From positions 1-11,808 of the forward strand of contig VAXT01000085.1 of NCBI GenBank assembly GCA_005883245.1: DNA of 11,808 nt. The letters run 5' to 3'. Under the pieces are notes generated by a model. That model saw nothing but the letters and a program-made list of their open reading frames with translations, was not told the origin of the DNA and made no database searches. This DNA comes from Actinomycetota bacterium (GTDB taxonomy: Bacteria > Actinomycetota > Thermoleophilia > Gaiellales > Gaiellaceae). Positions 6,732 through 11,808 of this stretch are shown piece by piece; position 1 is the stretch's first letter, and every line of letters begins with the position of its first letter. The position numbers and the translations under genes are program-made.

Positions 6732-7351
6732 CGCGCGTGCTCCGTGTCTATCGAATCCCCTTCTCGACGAACGTCGAGCGGGTCTCGCTCGCGTTCGCGC
6801 ACAAGGGCCTGGACGTGGAGTGGGAGGACGTCGATCCCGGCAATCGGAGTCCCGTCGAGCGCGTCAGCGGCCAGCCGCTCGTCCCGGCGCTCGTCCACGA
6901 CGGGCGTGTCGTCGCCGACTCGACGGTCATCCTCCGCTACCTCGAGGACCTCCAGCCGGAGCCGCCGCTCTTCCCGCGAGACGAGGCGCGGCGCGCCGAG
7001 CTCGACGTCTTTCTCGACTGGTTCAACCGCGTCTGGAAGCGGCCCCCGAACGAGATCGAGGCCGAGCGGGCGAAGACCGAGCCGGACGCGGCGCGGATCG
7101 ACGAGCTCGTCCGCGAGCTCACGGGCTCACTCGAGCTCTTCGAGGCCATGCTCGCCGGGCGCGACTATCTCTTCGACGACTTCTCGGCAGCCGACTGCGC
7201 CGCGTTTCCCTTTCTCAAGTACGGGCTCATCTTCGACGAGGCCGACACCGAGGAGTTCCACCTCGTCCTCCGCGAGCACCTTGCGCTCGACGGCCGCTAC
7301 CCCAGGCTCGAGGCCTGGATCGGCCGCGTCGACGCGCACCCGCGAGCGTGA
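6728..7351 (+). CDS. glutathione S-transferase-like protein
   Basis: The 207-residue protein starts at GTG 6728 in a GTGA overlap. The N-terminal thioredoxin-like half shows RIPFSTNVERV with Ser13 at the usual catalytic position, the cis-Pro motif VPAL (Pro53) and the glutathione gamma-glutamyl-binding pair as Asp64-Ser65 in ADSTVILRYLED. The C-terminal half is all helical (DVFLDWFNRVWKRP; DYLFDDFSAADCAAFPFLKY with the N-capping-box-like FSAADCA). Actinobacteria often lack glutathione, so the thiol used, and whether it is a transferase at all, is open. It is the last gene of the operon; its stop lies four bases from the stop of the convergent membrane-protein gene. Confidence 0.88.
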   Translation: MTRVLRVYRIPFSTNVERVSLAFAHKGLDVEWEDVDPGNRSPVERVSGQPLVPALVHDGRVVADSTVILRYLEDLQPEPPLFPRDEARRAELDVFLDWFNRVWKRPPNEIEAERAKTEPDAARIDELVRELTGSLELFEAMLAGRDYLFDDFSAADCAAFPFLKYGLIFDEADTEEFHLVLREHLALDGRYPRLEAWIGRVDAHPRA

Positions 7352-7355
7352 CGGA

Positions 7356-7772
7356 TCAGGCTTCTGCTTCTGCCGTCGCCGGCGCTCCCATCGAGCCCTT
7401 CGCTTCCCAGTACTGGTTGAGCGCGCCCTGCACCTTCACGAACCAGACGATCGCCGGAACGATCAGGAACCCGAACGGGAACAGCCAGAGCCCCGTCCAG
7501 CCCGTCACGGGCGACTGTTTTCCGTCCCGCTGGTACATCCTGCCGATCTCCGACGGGATGACGAAAGCGCTGACGGGACTGATGATGATCCAGACGACGA
7601 GGCCGAGCACCCCGCCGAGGCCGTCGCCCGCATGCTGCTTGACCTCCTCCTGCGTCTTGTAAACCCAGTACCAGCTGTAGAAATTCAGCGTGATGATGAA
7701 CATCAGGATTCCGAAGCCGATTCCGCGCGGTTGTCCGAGCGGGCCGGTGTTACCTCTGTCGTTCGTGCTCAC
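7356..7772 (-). CDS. DUF4234-type small integral membrane protein
   Basis: The 138-residue protein starts at GTG 7772-7770, supported by a full AGGAGG (plus-strand 7784-7779) with six bases of spacing. Residues 15-41 (PRGIGFGILMFIITLNFYSWYWVYKTQ) match the DUF4234 pattern: R/IG, hydrophobic, Y..YWVYKT.EE. Three membrane spans are predicted at about 18-38, 53-73 and 93-113. The tail is Ala/Glu-rich. Function is unknown for the family. It converges on the GST gene with only four bases between the stops, and is divergent from the operon starting at 7848. Confidence 0.88.
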   Translation of the reverse strand: MSTNDRGNTGPLGQPRGIGFGILMFIITLNFYSWYWVYKTQEEVKQHAGDGLGGVLGLVVWIIISPVSAFVIPSEIGRMYQRDGKQSPVTGWTGLWLFPFGFLIVPAIVWFVKVQGALNQYWEAKGSMGAPATAEAEA

Positions 7773-7798
7773 GAGCCGCCTCCTGTGGTCGGTCGGGC

Positions 7799-7841
7799 CG
7801 ACTGAAGCACAGTCGCGCCTCGGGTTCAACTCTGGGAGAGT
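7799..7841. promoter_or_regulatory. divergent intergenic region with dyad and stem-masked SD
   Basis: CGACTG-AAGCA-CAGTCG (7799-7815) is a perfect 6-bp dyad between two divergent starts, a possible operator. On the plus strand GGGAGAG (7834-7840) is the likely Shine-Dalgarno for GTG 7848, with 7 bases of spacing. It lies inside ACTCT-GGG-AGAGT (7829-7841), so a small stem could partly hide it. On the minus strand TTGAAC with a 17-base spacer to TTCAGT is a weak promoter candidate for the membrane-protein gene. Confidence 0.35.
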
Positions 7842-7847
7842 CCGGCC

Positions 7848-8156
7848 GTGAACCGCAAGCTGGTCGTCTTCGTTCCGGCCGAGTCGCTCGACGCCGTGCG
7901 CGACGCGCTGTTCGCCGCGGGAGCCGGGCGGATCGGGGACTACGAGCGGTGCTCCTGGTACACCGAAGGAACCGGGACGTTCTTCGGAGGCGAGGCGACC
8001 GATCCGACGCTCGGCGAGCGCGGCCGCGAGGAGCGCGTGCCCGAGTTGCGGCTCGAGACCGTCTATCCGGCGGACCGTGAGGACGAGGTCGTGCGGGCGC
8101 TGCGGGCGGCGCATCCGTACGAGGAGCCGGCGTTCGACCTCTACGCGCTCCTGTGA
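7848..8156 (+). CDS. stand-alone NIF3/YqfO insert-like (PII/CutA-like) domain protein
   Basis: The 102-residue protein matches the domain found inserted in NIF3/YqfO proteins: KLVVFVPAESLDAVRDALFAAGAGRIGDYERCSW, GTGTFFGGEATDPTLGERG, VPELRLETVYPAD and the C-terminal AAHPYEEPAFDLY. The fold is expected to be an alpha/beta PII- or CutA-like trimer-forming domain. The metal-binding NIF3 core is absent here, so this is the small stand-alone form. Its biochemical role is not known. Its stop overlaps the RNase H start by four bases (GTGA), indicating coupled translation. Confidence 0.85.
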   Translation: MNRKLVVFVPAESLDAVRDALFAAGAGRIGDYERCSWYTEGTGTFFGGEATDPTLGERGREERVPELRLETVYPADREDEVVRALRAAHPYEEPAFDLYALL

Positions 8157-8554
8157 AGGCCCGTCTCTCCACGGACGGGGGCGCTCGCGGGAACCCGGGG
8201 CCGGCCGCCTTCGGGTACGTGCTCGTGGCCGAGAACGGGACCGTGCTCGCGGCGCACGGCGAGGCGATCGGTGTGGCGACGAACAACGTCGCGGAGTACC
8301 GCGCGCTCGTCGAGGGCCTCCGGAAGGCGGCCGAGCTGCAGGTGGGCGAGCTCGAGGTCATCTCCGATTCCGAGCTCGTCGTGCACCAGATGCGCGGGGA
8401 GTGGAAGATCAAGAACGAGACCCTGCGCACGCTGTGGGCGGAGGCGAGCGATCTAGCTGCGCGGATCGGCAAGGTGCGGTACACGGCTGTCCGGCGCGAG
8501 CACAACGAGCTCGCCGACCGGCTCGTGAACGAGGCGCTGGACGCTTCCGGCTGA
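8153..8554 (+). CDS. RNase HI-like ribonuclease
   Basis: The 133-residue protein starts at GTG 8153, overlapping the previous stop. All four acidic catalytic positions of the RNase HI fold are visible: Asp8 in STDGGARGNPGPAA, Glu48 in NNVAEYRAL, Asp72 in ISDSELVV, and Asp122 in HNELADRLVNEAL. These bind two metal ions and cleave RNA in RNA:DNA hybrids, for example primers and R-loops. The length fits the compact prokaryotic/archaeal type without the basic protrusion. There is no hybrid-binding domain and no C-terminal phosphatase fusion of the kind described in mycobacteria. The next gene begins two bases after the stop. Confidence 0.93.
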   Translation: MKARLSTDGGARGNPGPAAFGYVLVAENGTVLAAHGEAIGVATNNVAEYRALVEGLRKAAELQVGELEVISDSELVVHQMRGEWKIKNETLRTLWAEASDLAARIGKVRYTAVRREHNELADRLVNEALDASG

Positions 8555-8556
8555 GC

Positions 8557-9726
8557 GTGCGGTCGTTCACGGTCGAGGAGCGGCGCGCACGGCTCGCGCG
8601 GCGGCATTTCCTCGCAGGCGGCACGCGCGCCCGCGATCCGGTCGAGGTCGCCGGCGGCCTGGTCGGGCTGCACGCAACGGATCCGGCGACGGTGTTCCTC
8701 TCCGCCCGGGCACGTGGGGTGGAGGGAGCGGCGCTGAAGCGGGCGCTCTATGAGGAACGGAGCGTCCTGAGGATGATCGGAATGCGGCGGACGCTGTTCG
8801 TGCTCCCGCTTGACCTTGCGGCCGTGGTGCAGGCGGCGTGCACGGAGTCGATCCTGGCAGCGTCGCGCAGGCGCTATGTGAAGCTGATCGAGAACGGCGG
8901 CATCGCCGCCGACGGCGAGGCGTGGCTCGCCGAGGCCGGCGCCGAGACTCTGCGGGCTCTCGAAGCTCGTGGCGAGGCGTTCGCGGCCGAGCTGTCCACC
9001 GACGTCCCGCTGCTGCGGGAGAAGATCCACTTCGGCGAGGGCACGAAGTGGGCCAGCAGCACGGGCATGACGTCGTGGGTCTTGTTCCTGCTTGCCGCTG
9101 AGGGACGGGTTGTGCGCGGCCGGCCGCGCGGAGCCTGGACGAGCAGCCAGTGGCGTTGGGCGCCGGCAGAAGCATGGCTCGAACGGCCGCTGCCGCGGCT
9201 CGAGCCCGAGGTGGCCCGGATCGAGCTCGCGTCGCGGTGGTTGGCCGCGTTCGGCCCCGCGAGCGTCACGGACTTGAAGTGGTGGACCGGGTGGACGCTC
9301 GCACAGACTCGTGCCGCGCTCGGTGCGATTGACGTCGTCGAGGTCGACCTGGAGGGCTCGCCGGGGTTCGTCCTGTCCCGCGACCTCGAGCCCGAGCCGG
9401 AGCCAGAGCCGTGGGCCGCGTTCCTCCCGTCGCTCGACCCGACCGTGATGGGCTGGAAGGTGCGCGACTGGTATCTCGGCGAGCATGCGCCGGTGCTCTT
9501 CGACCGAAACGGAAATGCCGGCCCGACCGTGTGGTGGAACGGCCGTGTCGTGGGCGGCTGGGCGGCTCCCAAGGGCGGCGACCTCGCGTACCGCCTCCTC
9601 GAGGACGTCGGCGCGGACGCCGTTCGCGCGATCGAGGCGGAAGCGGCCCGGTTGCAGTCGTGGCTCGGCGAGACGAAGGTCGTCCCGCGCTTCGCCACGC
9701 CGCTCGCGAAGGAATTGGGGACGTAG
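8557..9726 (+). CDS. winged-helix DNA-binding protein, YcaQ/AlkZ-like (HTH_42 superfamily)
   Basis: The 389-residue protein starts at GTG 8557, two bases after the RNase H stop. Landmarks are GLVGLHATDPATVFLSARAR (34-53), the MRRTLFVLP strand, the winged-helix portion with LSTDVPLLREKI, the WASSTG, RPRGAWTSSQWRW and SVTDLKWWTGWT segments, a short EP repeat (about 278-285), and the C-terminal barrel-like VLFDRNGNAGPTVWWNGRVVGGWA. The superfamily includes AlkZ and YcaQ, glycosylases that unhook interstrand crosslinks using a Q-x-Q or Q-x-D motif. Here the equivalent place seems to read H39-A40-T41, so glycosylase activity is uncertain. A decayed paralog of its 3' third lies at 11329-11719. Confidence 0.88.
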   Translation: MRSFTVEERRARLARRHFLAGGTRARDPVEVAGGLVGLHATDPATVFLSARARGVEGAALKRALYEERSVLRMIGMRRTLFVLPLDLAAVVQAACTESILAASRRRYVKLIENGGIAADGEAWLAEAGAETLRALEARGEAFAAELSTDVPLLREKIHFGEGTKWASSTGMTSWVLFLLAAEGRVVRGRPRGAWTSSQWRWAPAEAWLERPLPRLEPEVARIELASRWLAAFGPASVTDLKWWTGWTLAQTRAALGAIDVVEVDLEGSPGFVLSRDLEPEPEPEPWAAFLPSLDPTVMGWKVRDWYLGEHAPVLFDRNGNAGPTVWWNGRVVGGWAAPKGGDLAYRLLEDVGADAVRAIEAEAARLQSWLGETKVVPRFATPLAKELGT

Positions 9727-9749
9727 CGTCCGGTTCTGTAGCACGATCC

Positions 9750-10370
9750 ATGGTCGTGGATTCGAGTCGGATCGCAGCATTTCCGGACTTCGCCGACCTT
9801 CCTGCGGACGAGCTCGATGTGCTCGCGGCCTCCATGAGCGAAGTCGAGGTCGAAGCCGGTGCCAATGTCATCACGCTCGATGACTACGGAACCGCCATCT
9901 ACTTCATCGAGGAGGGGAGGGAGGGGCCGATGTTCTGCAGGACGGCGGAGAAGCGAACGAAGCCGTCGGCCCCCGGCGGCGTGCTCGGCGAGATCGGGCT
10001 CCTTCTGACAGCGCAGCGGACGGCCACGGTCGTGGCGCGGACACCGATGCGGCTCCTATCGCTCTCAGGTCAGGATTTCGACCGAATCCGAGCCCGCGTG
10101 CCCGAGGTCGAGCGCTCGCTCCGTCGCCTCGGCCTCGACGCACCGGCTGACGAGTCGTCAAGGGAAAGCCGTCGTTCCAACGGGTTTCCGCCCGCGACAC
10201 CCGGCCTCGACGGGCACATTCGGGACGACACGGCTCTTGGCGTGGATCGCGGGGTGAGCTGCGGGACTTGGTGTCGTCGGGGGGCTAGGACGCCCGCTCA
10301 CGTGTCGGAGATCGAGCCTACCGCCGCGCAGGTTCGAAATCCACGGCGGCGGGAATCTGAATTGTGTTAG
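9750..10370 (+). CDS. cyclic-nucleotide-binding-domain protein with internal frameshift pair
   Basis: The open frame gives 206 residues from ATG 9750. The first 52 residues (FPDFADLPADELDVLAASMS, then VEAGANVITLDDYGTAIYFI) and the later part (GEIGLLLTAQRTATVVARTP, LLSLSGQDFDRI) form a CAP/CRP-type sensor domain. Between about 9918 and 9974 the frame reads unlike the family. The +2 frame there gives ADVLQDGGEANEAVGP, as expected for the beta-roll. Shifts lie in a purine tract (9911-9926) and in a run of five C (9970-9974), which restores the frame. From about residue 133 onward the sequence is low-complexity and not convincing as protein, so the true end may be near 10150. There is no DNA-binding helix. 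A weak TAGCAC box (9739-9744) suggests a leaderless start. Confidence 0.72.
   Translation: MVVDSSRIAAFPDFADLPADELDVLAASMSEVEVEAGANVITLDDYGTAIYFIEEGREGPMFCRTAEKRTKPSAPGGVLGEIGLLLTAQRTATVVARTPMRLLSLSGQDFDRIRARVPEVERSLRRLGLDAPADESSRESRRSNGFPPATPGLDGHIRDDTALGVDRGVSCGTWCRRGARTPAHVSEIEPTAAQVRNPRRRESELC
10321..10349 (+). terminator. hairpin near the end of the cyclic-nucleotide-binding gene
   Basis: CCGCCG (10321-10326) pairs perfectly with CGGCGG (10344-10349), with a 17-base loop that can pair GG/CC internally. It sits inside the last codons of the open frame. This supports the idea that the real coding region ends earlier and that this is a terminator or leader structure before the secreted-protein gene. 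Confidence 0.3.
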
Positions 10371-10388
10371 ACCCCAACGAGAGGAGGG
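10367..10388 (+). promoter_or_regulatory. -10-like box and strong SD for the secreted-protein gene
   Basis: TTAGAC (10367-10372) is a possible -10 box. AGGAGGG (10382-10388) is a strong Shine-Dalgarno 4 bases before ATG 10393, and it decides that start. Confidence 0.45.
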
Positions 10389-10392
10389 TGGA

Positions 10393-10884
10393 ATGAGACG
10401 TCTGCCCGTTGTTGCGCTCTCTGCGGTAGTGCTGGCCGCGATTCCCACGATCGCAACCGCCAAGCACAGTCCCGAAAACGGGCAGGGGAAGGGTCCGAAG
10501 CATGACCTCGTGGTGGGTTCGGCGAGGTTTTCGGTCCCCGTCGCTCGCGTCCGCATCAACGCGAAGAGCGGACCCAACGGCCAGAACCCGCGCGGGCACT
10601 TCTTCCTCGCGCAGGCCGGCTGGCAGTTCAGGGGCTCTGTGACCTGCGTGCTCGTTGTCGGCAACCAGGCCAGCGTCGGCGGCCGGGTCACCAAGTCGAG
10701 CGGCGTTGGCGGTCCGCCGGTGGGCAGCGGCTTCATCCAGCTCACCGAGGACAACGGCTCACCTGGCAGGAATGACAGGTCGCAGACGATCCTCGTCCCC
10801 AACCCGCCTGCGACCTGCCCGGTGCCGACGACACCGGCCCTCGTCCTTGCCAAAGGCAACTACGTCGTCAAGGACGCCACCTAA
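10393..10884 (+). CDS. secreted hypothetical protein with Sec signal peptide
   Basis: The 163-residue protein starts at ATG 10393 and ends at TAA. A signal peptide is clear: MRR, hydrophobic PVVALSAVVLAAIPTI, and a type I cleavage site ATA|KH after residue 23. There is no lipobox. The mature part starts with a Lys/Gly-rich segment, then short strand-like stretches (DLVVGSARFSVPVARVRIN, GSVTCVLVVGNQASVGGRVT, GSGFIQLTEDNGSPGRND), with Cys85 and Cys142 as a possible disulfide. The VTC-VxGNxAxVGGxVT and DNG-PG-ND elements resemble a group of secreted beta-rich hypothetical proteins of Actinobacteria (recalled). Function is unknown. Confidence 0.85.
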   Translation: MRRLPVVALSAVVLAAIPTIATAKHSPENGQGKGPKHDLVVGSARFSVPVARVRINAKSGPNGQNPRGHFFLAQAGWQFRGSVTCVLVVGNQASVGGRVTKSSGVGGPPVGSGFIQLTEDNGSPGRNDRSQTILVPNPPATCPVPTTPALVLAKGNYVVKDAT

Positions 10885-10910
10885 GTAGAGGGCAGTAGCA
10901 GACGCTTTCA

Positions 10911-10951
10911 GTGGAGGTGATCCGCGAGCAGCACCGGGGGGTCACCTCCAC
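10911..10951 (+). terminator. 10-bp perfect hairpin holding an anti-16S-tail sequence
   Basis: GTGGAGGTGA (10911-10920) is the exact reverse complement of TCACCTCCAC (10942-10951). TCC/GGG extends the stem to 13 bp with one T-G wobble, leaving a 15-base loop. It lies 26 bases after the secreted-protein stop, where a terminator is expected, but no T-run follows. The left arm contains GGAGGTGATCC, complementary to the 3' end of 16S rRNA. Confidence 0.45.
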
Positions 10952-11328
10952 GGCTGTCAGCTAGCCGTGTTCGACCCCGCCGCCGGCCTTGCTGCATGAG
11001 CCTTGCGTCGAGCGTCGAAAGGGAACCGCGGGAGCTGGGGCGCCTCGATCCCCGACGAGCCCGCCTCTAGCCGCAAAGAGGCCGGGCTGCGCCCCGGCTC
11101 TCTATCCGTATCTCCCCCTCGGGCATCCCCGCCCGCAGCTCGAGCGCGCGCGGCTTCTGCGCCGTAATGCACTGCTTTGAGGGACAGGCCGCCGCGGTAT
11201 CCCGTGCATCGCTGGCAGTTTCCACAGAGACGCGGGCGTCTTGCAGCCTCACGGGACTCCTGCTCCCCCGCCCTGCAGCTGCCGACGAGGCCGTCGGCGA
11301 CAACAGGCGGTGCGCCGATCGGCAGGGA
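10952..11328. other. gene-poor stretch with alternative hairpins
   Basis: No convincing protein is seen on either strand; open frames here are short and lack start signals. The one structured part is at 11058-11098. AGCCC-GCCTCT (11058-11068) can pair with AGAGGC-C-GGGCT (11077-11088). Alternatively GCCGGG (11081-11086) can pair with CCCGGC (11093-11098). The two stems share bases and exclude each other. They could be a terminator or attenuator, or GC-rich coincidence. Confidence 0.4.
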
Positions 11329-11719
11329 GTCGAGGTCGACCTGACTGGTTCGCCGGGTTCGTCCTGCCCGGCGACCTCGAGCCCGAGCCGGAGCCCGAAC
11401 CGTGGGCCGCGTTCCTGCCGTCGCTCGAACCGACCGTGATGGGCTGGAAGGAGCGCGACTGGTACCTCGGCGAGCACGCGCCCGTGCTCTTCGACCGAAA
11501 CGGAAATGCCGGCCGACCGTGTAGTGGAACGGTTGTGTCGTGGGCGGCTGGGCGGCTCGCAAGGACGGCGACCTCGCGTATCGCCTGCTCGAAGACGTCG
11601 GCGCGGACGCTGTTCGGGCGATCGAGGCCGAGGCGGAACGATTGCAGTCGTGGCTTGGCGAGACGAAGGTGACTCCACGCTTCGCGACGCCGCTCGCGAA
11701 GGAGCTCGTGGTCGGGTAA
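11329..11719 (+). pseudogene. decayed 3' fragment of a winged-helix (YcaQ/AlkZ-like) paralog
   Basis: This stretch aligns without large gaps to 9337-9726 of the intact winged-helix gene, at about 90% identity by eye. It covers the EP repeat, WAAFLPSL, PTVMGWK, RDWYLGEHAPVLFDRNGNAG and the C-terminal LAYRLLEDVGADAVRAIEAEA. One base is missing near 11354 (GGGG to GGG) and one near 11513 (GGCCC to GGCC), so the frame moves from 1 to 0 to 2. A TGG is TAG at 11522-11524. The last frame runs to a TAA at 11717-11719. The 5' two-thirds are absent. Many differences fall at third codon positions, so the copy evolved as a gene before it decayed. Confidence 0.9.
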
Positions 11720-11739
11720 GAGCGCGGCGGAGACGCGGC

Positions 11740-11745
11740 TATACT
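11740..11745 (+). promoter_or_regulatory. -10 box of the tRNA-Gly gene
   Basis: TATACT ends 11 bases before the first base of the mature tRNA, a typical distance for a short tRNA leader. No clear -35 hexamer is seen; the upstream bases belong to the pseudogene end. Confidence 0.5.
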
Positions 11746-11756
11746 CGGACAGCTAC

Positions 11757-11808
11757 GCGGATGTAGCTCAGTTGGCTAGAGCGTCTGCTTGCCATGCAGA
11801 AGGTCGTG
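11757..11808 (+). tRNA. tRNA-Gly (anticodon GCC), 3' end beyond the window
   Basis: The acceptor 5' strand GCGGATG, TA, the D arm GCTC-AGTTGGCTA-GAGC, and the anticodon arm TCTGC-TTGCCAT-GCAGA are complete. The 7-base anticodon loop places GCC at positions 34-36, reading GGC/GGT glycine codons. The variable loop and the first T-stem bases follow, then the window ends. The T arm and acceptor 3' strand are not seen. Confidence 0.95.

Noticed and set aside
9385..9412. GAG-CC repeat encoding EPEPEPEP as a possible microsatellite
   Set aside because: It is a short coding repeat shared with the pseudogene at 11378-11405 and is explained by common descent.
7750..9780. 676-codon open frame on the minus strand
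   Set aside because: It lies antisense to four well-supported genes. Its translation is Arg/Ala/Pro/Ser-rich without any domain, as expected for an antisense frame in high-GC coding DNA.
10321..10350. GGTTCGAAATCC resembling a tRNA T-loop
   Set aside because: The bases after the loop do not form a 5-bp T-stem, and no D arm or anticodon arm is found upstream.
10989..11180. 63-codon open frame
   Set aside because: It has no SD, low-complexity Arg/Pro/Leu composition and overlaps the hairpin region; no homologous motif is visible.
1..11808. Novel defence, CRISPR, phage or mobile system
   Set aside because: No direct-repeat array, transposase, integrase, nuclease-helicase set or terminal inverted repeats are visible; most genes are ordinary chromosomal families.

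Overview
The window is high-GC bacterial chromosome with many GTG starts, short or overlapping gene junctions and leaderless-looking promoters. Gene content and protein style suggest an actinobacterial genome, most likely of the Thermoleophilia (Gaiellales/Solirubrobacterales) type. Hints for this are an EF-G paralog with a DTPGE switch II, a small 'DRR' protein and Actinobacteria-type winged-helix and secreted proteins. The lineage is an inference, since no rRNA gene is present.

Layout from left to right. (1) Positions 1-1848 hold the 3' nine-tenths of an EF-G-like translational GTPase, cut by the window edge. (2) A convergent intergenic stretch rich in GC hairpins follows. (3) A leftward two-gene unit (2062-2636) encodes a PadR-family repressor and a 56-residue coiled-coil protein; a dyad overlaps its probable promoter. 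(4) Divergent from it is a 203-residue protein with two CxxC pairs (2730-3341), apparently leaderless. (5) A rightward tight operon (3414-7351) encodes a 71-residue Arg-rich protein, an NAD(P)-dependent aldehyde dehydrogenase, a winged-helix/SAM methyltransferase, a P-loop kinase-like protein and a glutathione S-transferase-like protein. Its probable promoter carries a perfect 21-bp palindrome that runs into the start codon. (6) A convergent DUF4234-type membrane protein lies on the minus strand (7356-7772). (7) A second rightward operon (7848-9726) encodes a stand-alone NIF3/YqfO-insert-like domain, an RNase HI-like protein and a YcaQ/AlkZ-like winged-helix protein. (8) Next come a cyclic-nucleotide-binding-domain protein that shows a compensated double frameshift, and a secreted beta-rich-looking protein. 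(9) A gene-poor 440-bp stretch leads to a decayed paralog of the winged-helix gene and then the 5' part of a tRNA-Gly(GCC) gene at the right edge.

Most of the window reads as ordinary core or housekeeping-type chromosome. I see no CRISPR array, transposase, integrase, phage gene or recognisable defence system. The items most worth checking are the GTPase-motif substitutions in the EF-G paralog, the palindrome across the leaderless start at 3414, the frameshift pair in the cyclic-nucleotide-binding gene, the winged-helix pseudogene beside the tRNA, and a hairpin that contains an 11-base complement of the 16S rRNA 3' tail.
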